This document shows, one piece after another, positions 6,765-14,047 of a stretch of 15,824 nt of DNA. The notes under the pieces are model-generated. The model was not told where the DNA came from and made no database searches. It saw only the letters and a list, made by a program, of their open reading frames with translations. The DNA lies in assembly GCA_903901375.1 (NCBI GenBank), contig CAIUQV010000273.1, forward strand, positions 1 through 15,824, read 5' to 3'. Both the position numbers and the translations under genes were made by a program. Numbering within the stretch: the stretch's first letter is position 1; every line of letters begins with the position of its first letter. Origin of the DNA: an uncultured Ignavibacteriota bacterium (lineage in GTDB: Bacteria > Bacteroidota > Ignavibacteria > Tepidaquicellales > Tepidaquicellaceae).

Positions 6765-9086
6765 TTAGTATTTAAGTTCAACAATAGTAACTCCGGAATC
6801 ACCTTCATTCCAGTTACCAAGTCTGAAACTGTTAACAAATTTATTTCTTTTCAACAAGCTATGCACAGCTTTTCTTAAACTTCCGGTACCTTTTCCATGC
6901 ACAACAGAAAGAACCGAGATATTGTTAATATGTCCGTCGTAAATGAAATTTTCAAGTAATTCTTCTATCTCATTTGCATATTTGCCCCTGATATCAAGGT
7001 TTGTATCAAAAGCTTTGCTTAGAATGATTTTATAATCATTTTCTTTATTATTCTTATTATTCTCAACGAAAATGAGTTTACTTGTCTTAGATTTTACAGT
7101 CAGTCCATTTGAATTAATAATCACATTATCCTTATTGATTTCAGTTATTTCACCAATCGAATTTGAGTCTTTAATCCTTACAACATCACCAATATTAAAA
7201 ACAACTTTCGGCTCATTAGCTTTATTCGACCCAGGCTGAAGCTTCAATGAGTTTTCTGTAAATTCCTTTTTAATTTCAGAAACAGTTTTCTCCTTTTCCC
7301 TGACATCTTTTACTGCTTTCTCAATAAGTCCTCTTCCTTCCTCCAATATAGCAGAAGCTTTTTCTTTAGCCTGATTAATAATTTCCTTTTCGGTAAGATT
7401 AATCATATTTAGTTTTCTGTCGTATTCTTCACTAAGCGATTTAGCTTTTGCAGATTTCTCTTCGTATTCATGCTTTAGCTCTGAATATTTCAACCTTGAT
7501 TCATTTAATTCCCTTAGCATATCCTCAATTTTATGCTGGTCATCAACTACTAAAGTAGAAGCATATTTGATAATACCTTCAGGGAGATTGAATTTCTCAG
7601 CAAGTTCGAATGTAAAACTCTGACCGGGAATTCCAATCTGGAAATTAAAAGAAGGAGATAATTTATCAAAATTAAATTCCAATGAAGCATTGATAAACTT
7701 ATCATTATTATGAGCATAAATTTTCAAATCACCAATGTGAGTAGTAACGACTGTAAAGCAATTTCTATCAGAAAGATATTTCAGAATCGAGGCAGAAAGA
7801 GCAGAGCCAAATTTAGGGTCAGTGCCGCTGCAGATTTCATCAATAAGAACAAGTGAATTATCATCCGAATTGACAATAACATCCTTTAATTCTTTTAGAT
7901 GAGAACTGAATGAACTCAAACTGTTTTCGATAGACTGTTCATCACCAATAACTGTAAAGAACCTTGAGTAAACTCTGAAAATACTCTCTTCGGAGGCAGG
8001 AACCATCATACCAGACTGAAACATCATTTGAAGCAAACCGATAGTCTTTAACGAAACTGTTTTCCCTCCTGCATTCGGACCTGTTATGACAACCGTATTA
8101 ACATTCGCATCAACCGAGAAATTCAAAGGAACGACATTACTTCTTTCAAGTTTATAAGTTAATACCGGATGATATCCATTTACCAAATGAACTTTCTCAG
8201 AAGATATTTCAGGCTGAATACAATTAAATTCAACAGCATATTTTGCCTTTGCAACTATTAAATCAATTTCGGCAAGGATTTCTGAATTTACTTTAAGCTC
8301 GTTATAGTACTTTGCAATTTCTGCAGAAAGGTATCTTAAGATTTTCTCAACTTCCCTTTTTTCCTCATATTGTAATTCAGTAATTTCATTATTTAATTCA
8401 ATAGTTTCGGATGGTTCAATAAAAACTGTATATCCGGTAGCCGATGAGCTGTGGATAATGCCGGGAACTTTACGTTTATTTTCAACTTTTACAGGAATTA
8501 CAGAACGGCCGTCACGAAGAGTGATAATATCATCCTGAGTATATTCCTGTTCAGTTACTCTTTTGAGAAGTTTCGACAGAAGTTTACGAAGCGAATCGCG
8601 ATTTTCGATTAAGTTCTCTCTTATTCTTTTAAGATTCTTAGAGGCACTGTCACGAACTTCTCCGTTAGCATCTATGGTAGACTCAATATTATGTTCGAGA
8701 ACTTTATCAGTATAAAGCCCATCAGCAAGGTTATTTAAATCATCACTGTTTTGAATAGATTTAATCTGAGCTTTAACAATCCGGCTTATTCGCAGAAAAT
8801 CTTTAATCCAGTTATACTTTTCAGGCTGAATATAATTTCCGGGTATCCTGATTTTTTCAATTTCACTTCTTATATCTTTTAATCCATCTATATTAATTTC
8901 ATTTCCTGACTCAATAAAGCTTTTCATAGAATTCAGTTTGCTGAATTCAATTTTAAGCAGCAAAGGAGAAGTGAATATTTCTATATCATCAATTTTATCT
9001 ATCCCATACTGAGATGAGCAATAAGACTTTAACTTTTCGCAAACTTTATCGAATTCAAGTTTCTTCTGTACTTCTTTAATATTCAT
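6765..9086 (-). CDS. mutS2: MutS2 family ATPase with Smr endonuclease domain
   Basis: MutS2, a DNA- and ribosome-associated ATPase. Family members have been linked to suppressing homologous recombination and to rescuing collided ribosomes; it is not the mismatch-repair MutS. It has 773 residues, the normal length. The core and clamp regions cover about 1-320. The ATPase domain has Walker A GPNAGGKT (336-343), Walker B LVLIDE (412-417) followed by SGTDP, and a TTH switch at 448-450. A charged coiled coil spans about 515-610. A KOW-like barrel covers about 630-672. The C-terminal Smr domain has LDIRG (697-701) and HGKGTG (730-735), so the nuclease motifs appear complete. The ATG follows directly on the stop of cvpA. 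A cvpA-mutS2 neighbourhood is also known in Firmicutes. Confidence 0.96.
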   Translation of the reverse strand: MNIKEVQKKLEFDKVCEKLKSYCSSQYGIDKIDDIEIFTSPLLLKIEFSKLNSMKSFIESGNEINIDGLKDIRSEIEKIRIPGNYIQPEKYNWIKDFLRISRIVKAQIKSIQNSDDLNNLADGLYTDKVLEHNIESTIDANGEVRDSASKNLKRIRENLIENRDSLRKLLSKLLKRVTEQEYTQDDIITLRDGRSVIPVKVENKRKVPGIIHSSSATGYTVFIEPSETIELNNEITELQYEEKREVEKILRYLSAEIAKYYNELKVNSEILAEIDLIVAKAKYAVEFNCIQPEISSEKVHLVNGYHPVLTYKLERSNVVPLNFSVDANVNTVVITGPNAGGKTVSLKTIGLLQMMFQSGMMVPASEESIFRVYSRFFTVIGDEQSIENSLSSFSSHLKELKDVIVNSDDNSLVLIDEICSGTDPKFGSALSASILKYLSDRNCFTVVTTHIGDLKIYAHNNDKFINASLEFNFDKLSPSFNFQIGIPGQSFTFELAEKFNLPEGIIKYASTLVVDDQHKIEDMLRELNESRLKYSELKHEYEEKSAKAKSLSEEYDRKLNMINLTEKEIINQAKEKASAILEEGRGLIEKAVKDVREKEKTVSEIKKEFTENSLKLQPGSNKANEPKVVFNIGDVVRIKDSNSIGEITEINKDNVIINSNGLTVKSKTSKLIFVENNKNNKENDYKIILSKAFDTNLDIRGKYANEIEELLENFIYDGHINNISVLSVVHGKGTGSLRKAVHSLLKRNKFVNSFRLGNWNEGDSGVTIVELKY

Positions 9087-9617
9087 TTATTTAGTCTTGG
9101 TTGAATCATTAATAACATAACCCAGCACATCATTAAAATCTTTCTTATTAAACGGAATAATATCTTTAACAACATTGTAAGTAGAAGGTGCTGCCTGAGA
9201 AACGTATGGATAAAGGAAAGAACCGTTTTTCTGTGATTTAGGAATTATCGAGAAAGAAACCAGCAAGAGAAGTGATAAACTGACAAAGAGTATACCTTTC
9301 AATCCGCCAAAAAGAAATCCACCAACCTTATCGATAGTTTCAGAAATGAAATTTAATTTTGATATTTTGCTTGCAAGAAAAATTCCGAGCAGATAGACAG
9401 AAAGAACAATCAATACAAAAGTAATTAACTGAGCTAATTTAGGGTCTTTAATGACAGGTTTTAGAATTAAAACAAAGCCGGAATTAAACTTAACAGAAAG
9501 TATAATTCCGGCTACAATTGCTACGTATGAAAACACACTCTTAAGAAAGCCTTTTTTCAATCCGAAGATTGCAGGCAAAACAATCATTATCAATATTATG
9601 ATATCGAGTGCATTCAA
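9087..9617 (-). CDS. CvpA family membrane protein
   Basis: A 176-residue inner-membrane protein with four hydrophobic segments at about 3-20, 28-50, 62-83 and 100-124. It begins with the family pattern NALDIIILIMI followed by GLKKGFLKS. E. coli CvpA is needed for colicin V production, but the general function is unknown. The C-terminal 50 residues are polar and contain the SYSQAAPST-like stretch YVSQAAPST, where family members have a conserved end. The start is TTG, 5 nt after the yqeY stop; an overlapping ATG 4 nt downstream is out of frame. Coupling to mutS2 is tight, with stop and next start adjacent. Confidence 0.9.
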   Translation of the reverse strand: MNALDIIILIMIVLPAIFGLKKGFLKSVFSYVAIVAGIILSVKFNSGFVLILKPVIKDPKLAQLITFVLIVLSVYLLGIFLASKISKLNFISETIDKVGGFLFGGLKGILFVSLSLLLLVSFSIIPKSQKNGSFLYPYVSQAAPSTYNVVKDIIPFNKKDFNDVLGYVINDSTKTK

Positions 9618-9622
9618 ACTCT

Positions 9623-10069
9623 TTATCCGAGACGGCTTTTAACAATCTCCTGAATGATTTTACCATCAAACTTTCCTTTCAACTCTTTCATAACAGGTCC
9701 CATCACTTTTCCGATATCTTTGGCAGAAACTGCTCCGGATTCCTTTATAACATTATCAATAATTGATTCAGCTTCTTCACGTGAAAGCTGTTTTGGTAAA
9801 TATTCGTTTATAATTTCAAGCTGTTTGGTTTCTCGTTCAACAAGGTCAGCACGTCCAGCTGCTTCAAACATTTCAATAGATTCCTTACGCATTTTTGCCT
9901 GTTTATTCAAGAGCTGGAGTTCTTCTTCTTCATTCATCTCTCTGTCCATGCCTGATTTATCCATCTTAAGGATTTCAGCCCTGATACTTCTCAGAGTTTC
10001 AGTTCTGAAAGCATTCTGAGCAAGCATAGACTTTTTTAAATCGTCATTAATCTTTTCTTTTAGCGTCAT
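9623..10069 (-). CDS. yqeY: GatB/YqeY domain-containing protein
   Basis: A 148-residue, all-helical cytoplasmic protein of the YqeY family. It resembles the C-terminal tRNA-binding domain of the GatB subunit of the Glu/Asp-tRNA amidotransferase. Family landmarks are TETLRSIRAEILKMD near residue 24, the KQAKMRKESIEMF helix around 56-68, the EYLPKQLS segment near 89-96 and the GKVMGPVMKELKGKFDG block near 119-135. The stand-alone protein's function is not settled. The ATG start is clear. It lies between the TPR protein gene (11 nt) and cvpA (5 nt) in the minus-strand operon. Confidence 0.93.
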   Translation of the reverse strand: MTLKEKINDDLKKSMLAQNAFRTETLRSIRAEILKMDKSGMDREMNEEEELQLLNKQAKMRKESIEMFEAAGRADLVERETKQLEIINEYLPKQLSREEAESIIDNVIKESGAVSAKDIGKVMGPVMKELKGKFDGKIIQEIVKSRLG

Positions 10070-10080
10070 AGAATTAATAA

Positions 10081-10764
10081 TTAAGATTGATCTCCATTAT
10101 CATATCTTACAAGCATATTAATGAACTTCGATTTCGGGAAATCAGTTTTCAGAGCTTTTATAGACTTCTTAAGATTATCATTATCTTTTGCATTGAAATA
10201 ACTTCTGATAGCATAGAATAGATATTCGTCATTATTAGTAACATTTTTAGAAACCTTAGAAGCCTTGTCATAGTATTTAGCTGCATTAACCCAATCGCCT
10301 TTTGTTTCGCAAACAGCACCTAAGCCAGCAAGTGCAGCAGCTTTGAACATTTCATTTTTTCCTGAATAATCTTTATAATATTTGTTTGCGTTTTCAAAAT
10401 CTCTTAGATTATAGTAAGAATTGGCAAGCATAAGTTTTGCAGTCTCACCACTTTCAGTTGAACCGAATTCATTAACGATGTACAAAAGTCCCTTTGACAT
10501 TCCGAGGGAATCCCCGTTTATTGCCATCTGAAACATATCAGCTGAATAAATCTGTTTCACCTTTGCCAATTCAAGAGCAGCAGTTTCAGATTTCTGACTC
10601 TGGTTTCTGAAATAGATAAAAATAACTGCGATGATAATCACAAGTACCGTAAGAATGGTATAAACACGGTTTTTATTCTTTTCAAAATACTCAGTACCTT
10701 TGTAGTACCAGAGCATCATTTTTTCTTCAGTACCGTGCTTAGACGATTTAACATGTTTTGACAT
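10081..10764 (-). CDS. Tetratricopeptide repeat protein, membrane-anchored
   Basis: A 227-residue protein with a basic, polar N terminus (1-33), one transmembrane segment at about 34-52 and a soluble C-terminal part. The soluble part contains at least two TPR-like helical pairs. Landmarks are AKLMLANSYYNLRDFENANKYY (the segment at 109-130) and the AALAGLGAVCETKGDWVNAAKYYDKA region (143-168). The layout resembles YfgM-like periplasmic TPR anchors (TPR_21-type), with the repeats probably outside the cytoplasm. No enzymatic motif is visible, so the role is most likely protein-protein contact. It is the first gene of the minus-strand run leading to mutS2 and is divergent from ygfZ. The exact partner is unknown. 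Confidence 0.82.
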   Translation of the reverse strand: MSKHVKSSKHGTEEKMMLWYYKGTEYFEKNKNRVYTILTVLVIIIAVIFIYFRNQSQKSETAALELAKVKQIYSADMFQMAINGDSLGMSKGLLYIVNEFGSTESGETAKLMLANSYYNLRDFENANKYYKDYSGKNEMFKAAALAGLGAVCETKGDWVNAAKYYDKASKVSKNVTNNDEYLFYAIRSYFNAKDNDNLKKSIKALKTDFPKSKFINMLVRYDNGDQS

Positions 10765-11013
10765 AAATATAATTAAATTAGTTTAAATTTTAATTCAACA
10801 TATAATTTAGCTAAAAAAGCGGATTTTTTAAAGAGTAAAAGAAATGATAAAAATAAATAATATCCTGTCTCACAATAAGAACAGTAACCAATTGGAAATG
10901 ACAGAAAGCAGATGATTAGTAGTATTACCAGACTAAAATTCAAATATTTATCATTTATATCATTTAATCTTATTTCAATTTTGAGTAAATTGCATAATGT
11001 ATATTACAAATTT
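10765..11013. other. AT-rich divergent intergenic region
   Basis: This 249-nt non-coding stretch lies between the divergently read TPR protein gene and ygfZ, so it must hold promoters for both directions. It is very AT-rich and I find no convincing sigma-70 or Bacteroidota-type (TTTG / TAnnTTTG) promoter pair, hairpin or repeat. A 23-codon frame at 10844-10915 is too short and featureless to call. Confidence 0.6.
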
Positions 11014-11883
11014 ATGAAAGTTTACAAAGAAAGTGCTGATATTTTACGCCTGAATGGAAAAGATGTAACTGATTTTTTACAGCGAGTATCCACGAACGAT
11101 TTCAGCAATTTTGAGAAAAGTACATTACGCAGGACTTTATTTCTGACAGAGAAAGGAAGAATTATTGATTTAGTTACCGTATTAAATACCGGTAGCGAAT
11201 TTATAATAGCACCAACGGTTAATAATGGTAAATCCGTAAGTGAGTATTTAAATAAATACATCGTAACTGAAGATATTGAAGTAAATACGGATAGATGCGA
11301 AAAGTACACTTTGATACCAGAATTTGACAACGATTATGAATTTCTTGGTGGTTGTAATAATTTAGAGAATAATTTATTCTATATTGACGATTACCGTTTC
11401 AGGAAGATAAATATACTGGTTTTCAATGAAGAATCAGATTTTATCAAAGTTGTTCTTGAGCAGAATGAAATAATATCCGAATCAGAATTTAAGAGTTTGG
11501 CCATAGATAAGGCTTATCTTTATGATAAAAATGAACTAAATGAAGAAGTAAATCCCCTGGAATGCGGTCTAAAAGATTACATATCATTTAAAAAAGGATG
11601 TTACATAGGACAGGAAGTAATTGCAAGACTAGATTCTCAGGGTAAAATCCCAAAAATAATGTTAAAGTTTAATTCCGATAAAGAGATGAAGACCGGGGAT
11701 AAAATATTCTTCAAGGAAGCAAATACAGACACAGAATGCGGATTCATAACCAGTACGGGGAAATCGAACTTTGATTACACTGCACTTGGATTTATCCGCG
11801 AAATAAATTTGAATGACGAATATAATTACTATACAAATAATGATGTTAATAACATCGTTTTAATTAACAAATTTAAATATTAA
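11014..11883 (+). CDS. ygfZ: YgfZ/GcvT-domain folate-binding protein
   Basis: Folate-dependent protein that supports synthesis or repair of certain [4Fe-4S] enzymes, such as the MiaB radical-SAM enzyme in E. coli. The 289 residues from ATG 11014 begin KVYKESADILRLNGKDVTDFLQ, the usual N terminus of the family. The diagnostic KGCYIGQE motif with its conserved cysteine lies at 194-201, preceded by NPLECGL (180-186). An in-frame ATG at 10912 would add 34 hydrophobic, non-conserved residues and is rejected. The C-terminal barrel (about 215-289) is present, so it looks complete. It is followed after 5 nt by fbaB. Confidence 0.92.
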   Translation: MKVYKESADILRLNGKDVTDFLQRVSTNDFSNFEKSTLRRTLFLTEKGRIIDLVTVLNTGSEFIIAPTVNNGKSVSEYLNKYIVTEDIEVNTDRCEKYTLIPEFDNDYEFLGGCNNLENNLFYIDDYRFRKINILVFNEESDFIKVVLEQNEIISESEFKSLAIDKAYLYDKNELNEEVNPLECGLKDYISFKKGCYIGQEVIARLDSQGKIPKIMLKFNSDKEMKTGDKIFFKEANTDTECGFITSTGKSNFDYTALGFIREINLNDEYNYYTNNDVNNIVLINKFKY

Positions 11884-11888
11884 ATATC

Positions 11889-12953
11889 ATGATTGAGAAG
11901 ATAAAAGAAATTATCGGCAAAGAGAATGAGGGATTGTTAACTCACAAATGTACTACAATACCAAAAGAAAGTTTACATTTACCGGGAAGCGACTTTGTAG
12001 ACAGAGTCTGGAAAGATTCTGACAGGACACCTAATGTACTCAGAAATATGCAGACGATATTCAATTCAGGCAGACTTGGCGGAACAGGTTATGTCTCAAT
12101 ATTACCTGTTGATCAGGGAATTGAACATTCGGCTGGAGCATCATTTGCACCGGAACCTATATATTTTGACCCGGGAAATATAGTTAAACTTGCTATTGAA
12201 GGCGGATGTAACGCTGTAGCATCGACACTTGGCGTACTTGGTGCAGTTTCAAGACAATACGCTCACAAGATTCCTTTTATTCTGAAGATTAATCACAATG
12301 AGTTTCTTTCATATCCGAATAAGTATGACCAGATAATGTTTGCAAACATAGATCAGGCATTTGATATGGGAGCGATTGCAGTTGGTGCGACGATTTATTT
12401 CGGTTCGGATGAATCTGCAAGACAGATACAGGAAGTAACAGATGCTTTCTCATATGCACACGAGCTTGGAATGGTAACAATTCTCTGGTGTTATCTGAGA
12501 AATCCTGCTTTTAATGTAAAAGGAGATAAAGATTATCACGTATCGGCAGATTTGACCGGTCAGGCAAATCATTTAGGTGTAACAATTCAGGCAGACATCA
12601 TCAAGCAGAAACTTCCTGAGAACAACGGCGGATACAATGCACTGAAATTCGGTAAGACACATAAGGATGTATATGCGAAATTATCATCGGACAATCCGAT
12701 TGACTTAACACGCTATCAGGTAGCAAACTGTTATATGGGCAGAGCCGGATTAATTAACTCAGGCGGAGCTTCAACAGGCAAAGGCGAATCTGATTTACAG
12801 GAAGCAGTTAAGACAGCAATCATCAACAAACGTGCAGGAGGAATGGGTCTTATTTCAGGAAGAAAGGCATTCCAGAAACCAATGGCAGATGGAGTAAAGC
12901 TTTTGAATGCCATTCAGGATGTTTACATTGATAAAGACGTAACAATTGCATAA
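11889..12953 (+). CDS. fbaB: Fructose-bisphosphate aldolase class I (FbaB/DhnA type)
   Basis: Schiff-base aldolase that splits fructose 1,6-bisphosphate into dihydroxyacetone phosphate and glyceraldehyde 3-phosphate, or condenses them in gluconeogenesis. It acts in the cytoplasm. The 354 residues run nearly colinear with E. coli FbaB (about 350), as I recall that sequence. Shared blocks are LPVDQGIEHSAGASFA (72-87), the KINHNE strand (133-138), VGATIYFGS (165-173), the TILWCYLRNPAF region (197-208), HVSADLTGQANHLG (217-230) and the CYMGRAGLINSGGA turn (281-294). By family analogy the Schiff-base lysine is in ADIIKQK (probably K239). ATG is 5 nt after ygfZ; a small basic ORF follows after 18 nt. 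It is not the class II metal-dependent enzyme. Confidence 0.96.
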   Translation: MIEKIKEIIGKENEGLLTHKCTTIPKESLHLPGSDFVDRVWKDSDRTPNVLRNMQTIFNSGRLGGTGYVSILPVDQGIEHSAGASFAPEPIYFDPGNIVKLAIEGGCNAVASTLGVLGAVSRQYAHKIPFILKINHNEFLSYPNKYDQIMFANIDQAFDMGAIAVGATIYFGSDESARQIQEVTDAFSYAHELGMVTILWCYLRNPAFNVKGDKDYHVSADLTGQANHLGVTIQADIIKQKLPENNGGYNALKFGKTHKDVYAKLSSDNPIDLTRYQVANCYMGRAGLINSGGASTGKGESDLQEAVKTAIINKRAGGMGLISGRKAFQKPMADGVKLLNAIQDVYIDKDVTIA

Positions 12954-12971
12954 TTTAAATAAAAAACAAAA

Positions 12972-13073
12972 ATGAACAAACCAAAAAAGACAGCAATGAA
13001 GAAACACAAGAAGGCAAAAGCAAGAGTAAAAGCTGCCAAGAATGTTTCACTTGCAAAGAAGAAGACTAAATAG
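12972..13073 (+). CDS. Small highly basic protein, 33 aa (possible bS22/mS38-like)
   Basis: A 33-residue ORF with ATG start, between fbaB and the terminator. It has 14 lysines, one arginine, one histidine and no acidic residue. The sequence contains AMKKHKKAKARVKAAK near residues 8-23. An A-rich leader (AAATAAAAAACAAAA) precedes the ATG, and the stop lies 17 nt before the terminator stem, so it is within the fbaB transcript. The KMKKHK-like run and length recall the bS22/mS38 (AURKAIP1/COX24) small ribosomal proteins, but the Arg-rich character of those is missing. It could also be a nucleic-acid-binding peptide of another kind. That it is a gene is likely; the function is inference. Confidence 0.65.
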   Translation: MNKPKKTAMKKHKKAKARVKAAKNVSLAKKKTK

Positions 13074-13090
13074 TTTTCATAATGATATTT

Positions 13091-13124
13091 AAAACAAGGG
13101 GGCTAACAAATGTCCCCTTGTTTT
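13091..13124 (+). terminator. Intrinsic terminator after the fbaB operon
   Basis: Inverted repeat AAAACAAGGGG (13091-13101) with CCCCTTGTTTT (13114-13124): an 11-bp perfect stem plus a possible G-T pair, with a loop of about 10-12 nt. The T-run continues as TTTTATTA. It also has an A-run on the left arm, so it could act on both strands. It ends 19 nt before the next start codon. Confidence 0.9.
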
Positions 13125-13143
13125 ATTACAGATATAACGTTTA

Positions 13144-14043
13144 ATGAGAAAAGTTTTAATAATCCTATTTTTAATATTTACAGCTGCATTTACTCCAATT
13201 GCTGCAAAATTTACTGTATCCGAAATCTCACCACTAAGTCTGGCATTTCTGCGATTTGGAACTGCAACAGTACTTTTTAATCTTTTATTTAATATTAAAA
13301 GACAATCGTATAAATTTGATAAAGTTGACTTAAACAGATTTTTAATACTTGGCGCTTTAGTAATTCCAATAAACCAGTTCTTCTTTTTGAACGGAGTGAA
13401 TTTATCGTACGCATCTCATTCCGGAGTAACGTATGCCTGTACTCCCCTGTTTGCTTATTTCATTGCGATAGCACAGAAACACGAAAAGTATTCTGTCAGG
13501 CGTTTGATACCAATACTTCTGACAATATTCGGAATATTCTTTGTGTTTTATGATGCAATAATGAAGAGTAAAGTATCGGACTCAAACGTTTTTCTTGGAG
13601 ATATAATGCTTGTGTTTGCAGTACTTTCATGGGCGGCATACATAACACTAAGCAAAGACCTTGTAACAAAATACGGTGCGCTGAAAACTTCAACGATAGC
13701 ATTTACGATTGGTATAATAATGTATATACCAATATTTCTTTTTGACTTAAAGAACCTCACATTTGATAAACTTACAACATCCGGCATACTTGGTTTTATA
13801 CATTTATCGTTACTTGTTGCGTTTGCAGGATATTTTGTATTCACTTATGCATCGAAACACATTAATGTGACAGAATTAACCACAACTACCAATGTATCAC
13901 CAATAGTGACAATCGTATTTTCTTGGGTTTTATTAAAAGAAGAAATATCTTATTTTTTCATAGTCGGTGCTATAATAACTTTTGCAGGAGTATTTCTTGC
14001 ACAGTTTAAAGGAGAAGAAAAAACAGGAGAATTAATTAATTAA
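13144..14043 (+). CDS. EamA/DMT superfamily transporter
   Basis: A 299-residue inner-membrane protein of the drug/metabolite transporter superfamily, with about ten hydrophobic segments in two EamA halves (about 1-136 and 150-290). Landmarks are SPLSLAFLRFG near 29-39, typical of the first half, and NVSPIVTIVFSWVLLKEE near 250-267, typical of the end of the second half. The substrate (metabolite, amino acid or drug) cannot be told from the sequence. ATG start with no Shine-Dalgarno sequence; only 19 nt separate it from the terminator of the preceding operon. The cation diffusion facilitator gene follows after 4 nt. Confidence 0.9.
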   Translation: MRKVLIILFLIFTAAFTPIAAKFTVSEISPLSLAFLRFGTATVLFNLLFNIKRQSYKFDKVDLNRFLILGALVIPINQFFFLNGVNLSYASHSGVTYACTPLFAYFIAIAQKHEKYSVRRLIPILLTIFGIFFVFYDAIMKSKVSDSNVFLGDIMLVFAVLSWAAYITLSKDLVTKYGALKTSTIAFTIGIIMYIPIFLFDLKNLTFDKLTTSGILGFIHLSLLVAFAGYFVFTYASKHINVTELTTTTNVSPIVTIVFSWVLLKEEISYFFIVGAIITFAGVFLAQFKGEEKTGELIN

Positions 14044-14047
14044 CAGC

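Noticed and set aside
9654..10019. 121-codon plus-strand ORF opposite yqeY
   Set aside because: Serine-rich antisense shadow of a well-supported YqeY gene.
10766..10798. Possible promoter for the minus-strand operon (TTGAAT with TATATT)
   Set aside because: The spacing is 21 nt, too long for a sigma-70 promoter, and such hexamers are frequent in AT-rich DNA.
10844..10915. 23-codon ORF in the divergent intergenic region
   Set aside because: Short, with no compositional or motif signal and no operon context; expected by chance in AT-rich DNA.
10912..11013. Upstream in-frame ATG extending YgfZ by 34 residues
   Set aside because: The extension is hydrophobic, unconserved and AT-driven; the YgfZ N-terminal pattern starts right at the ATG at 11014.
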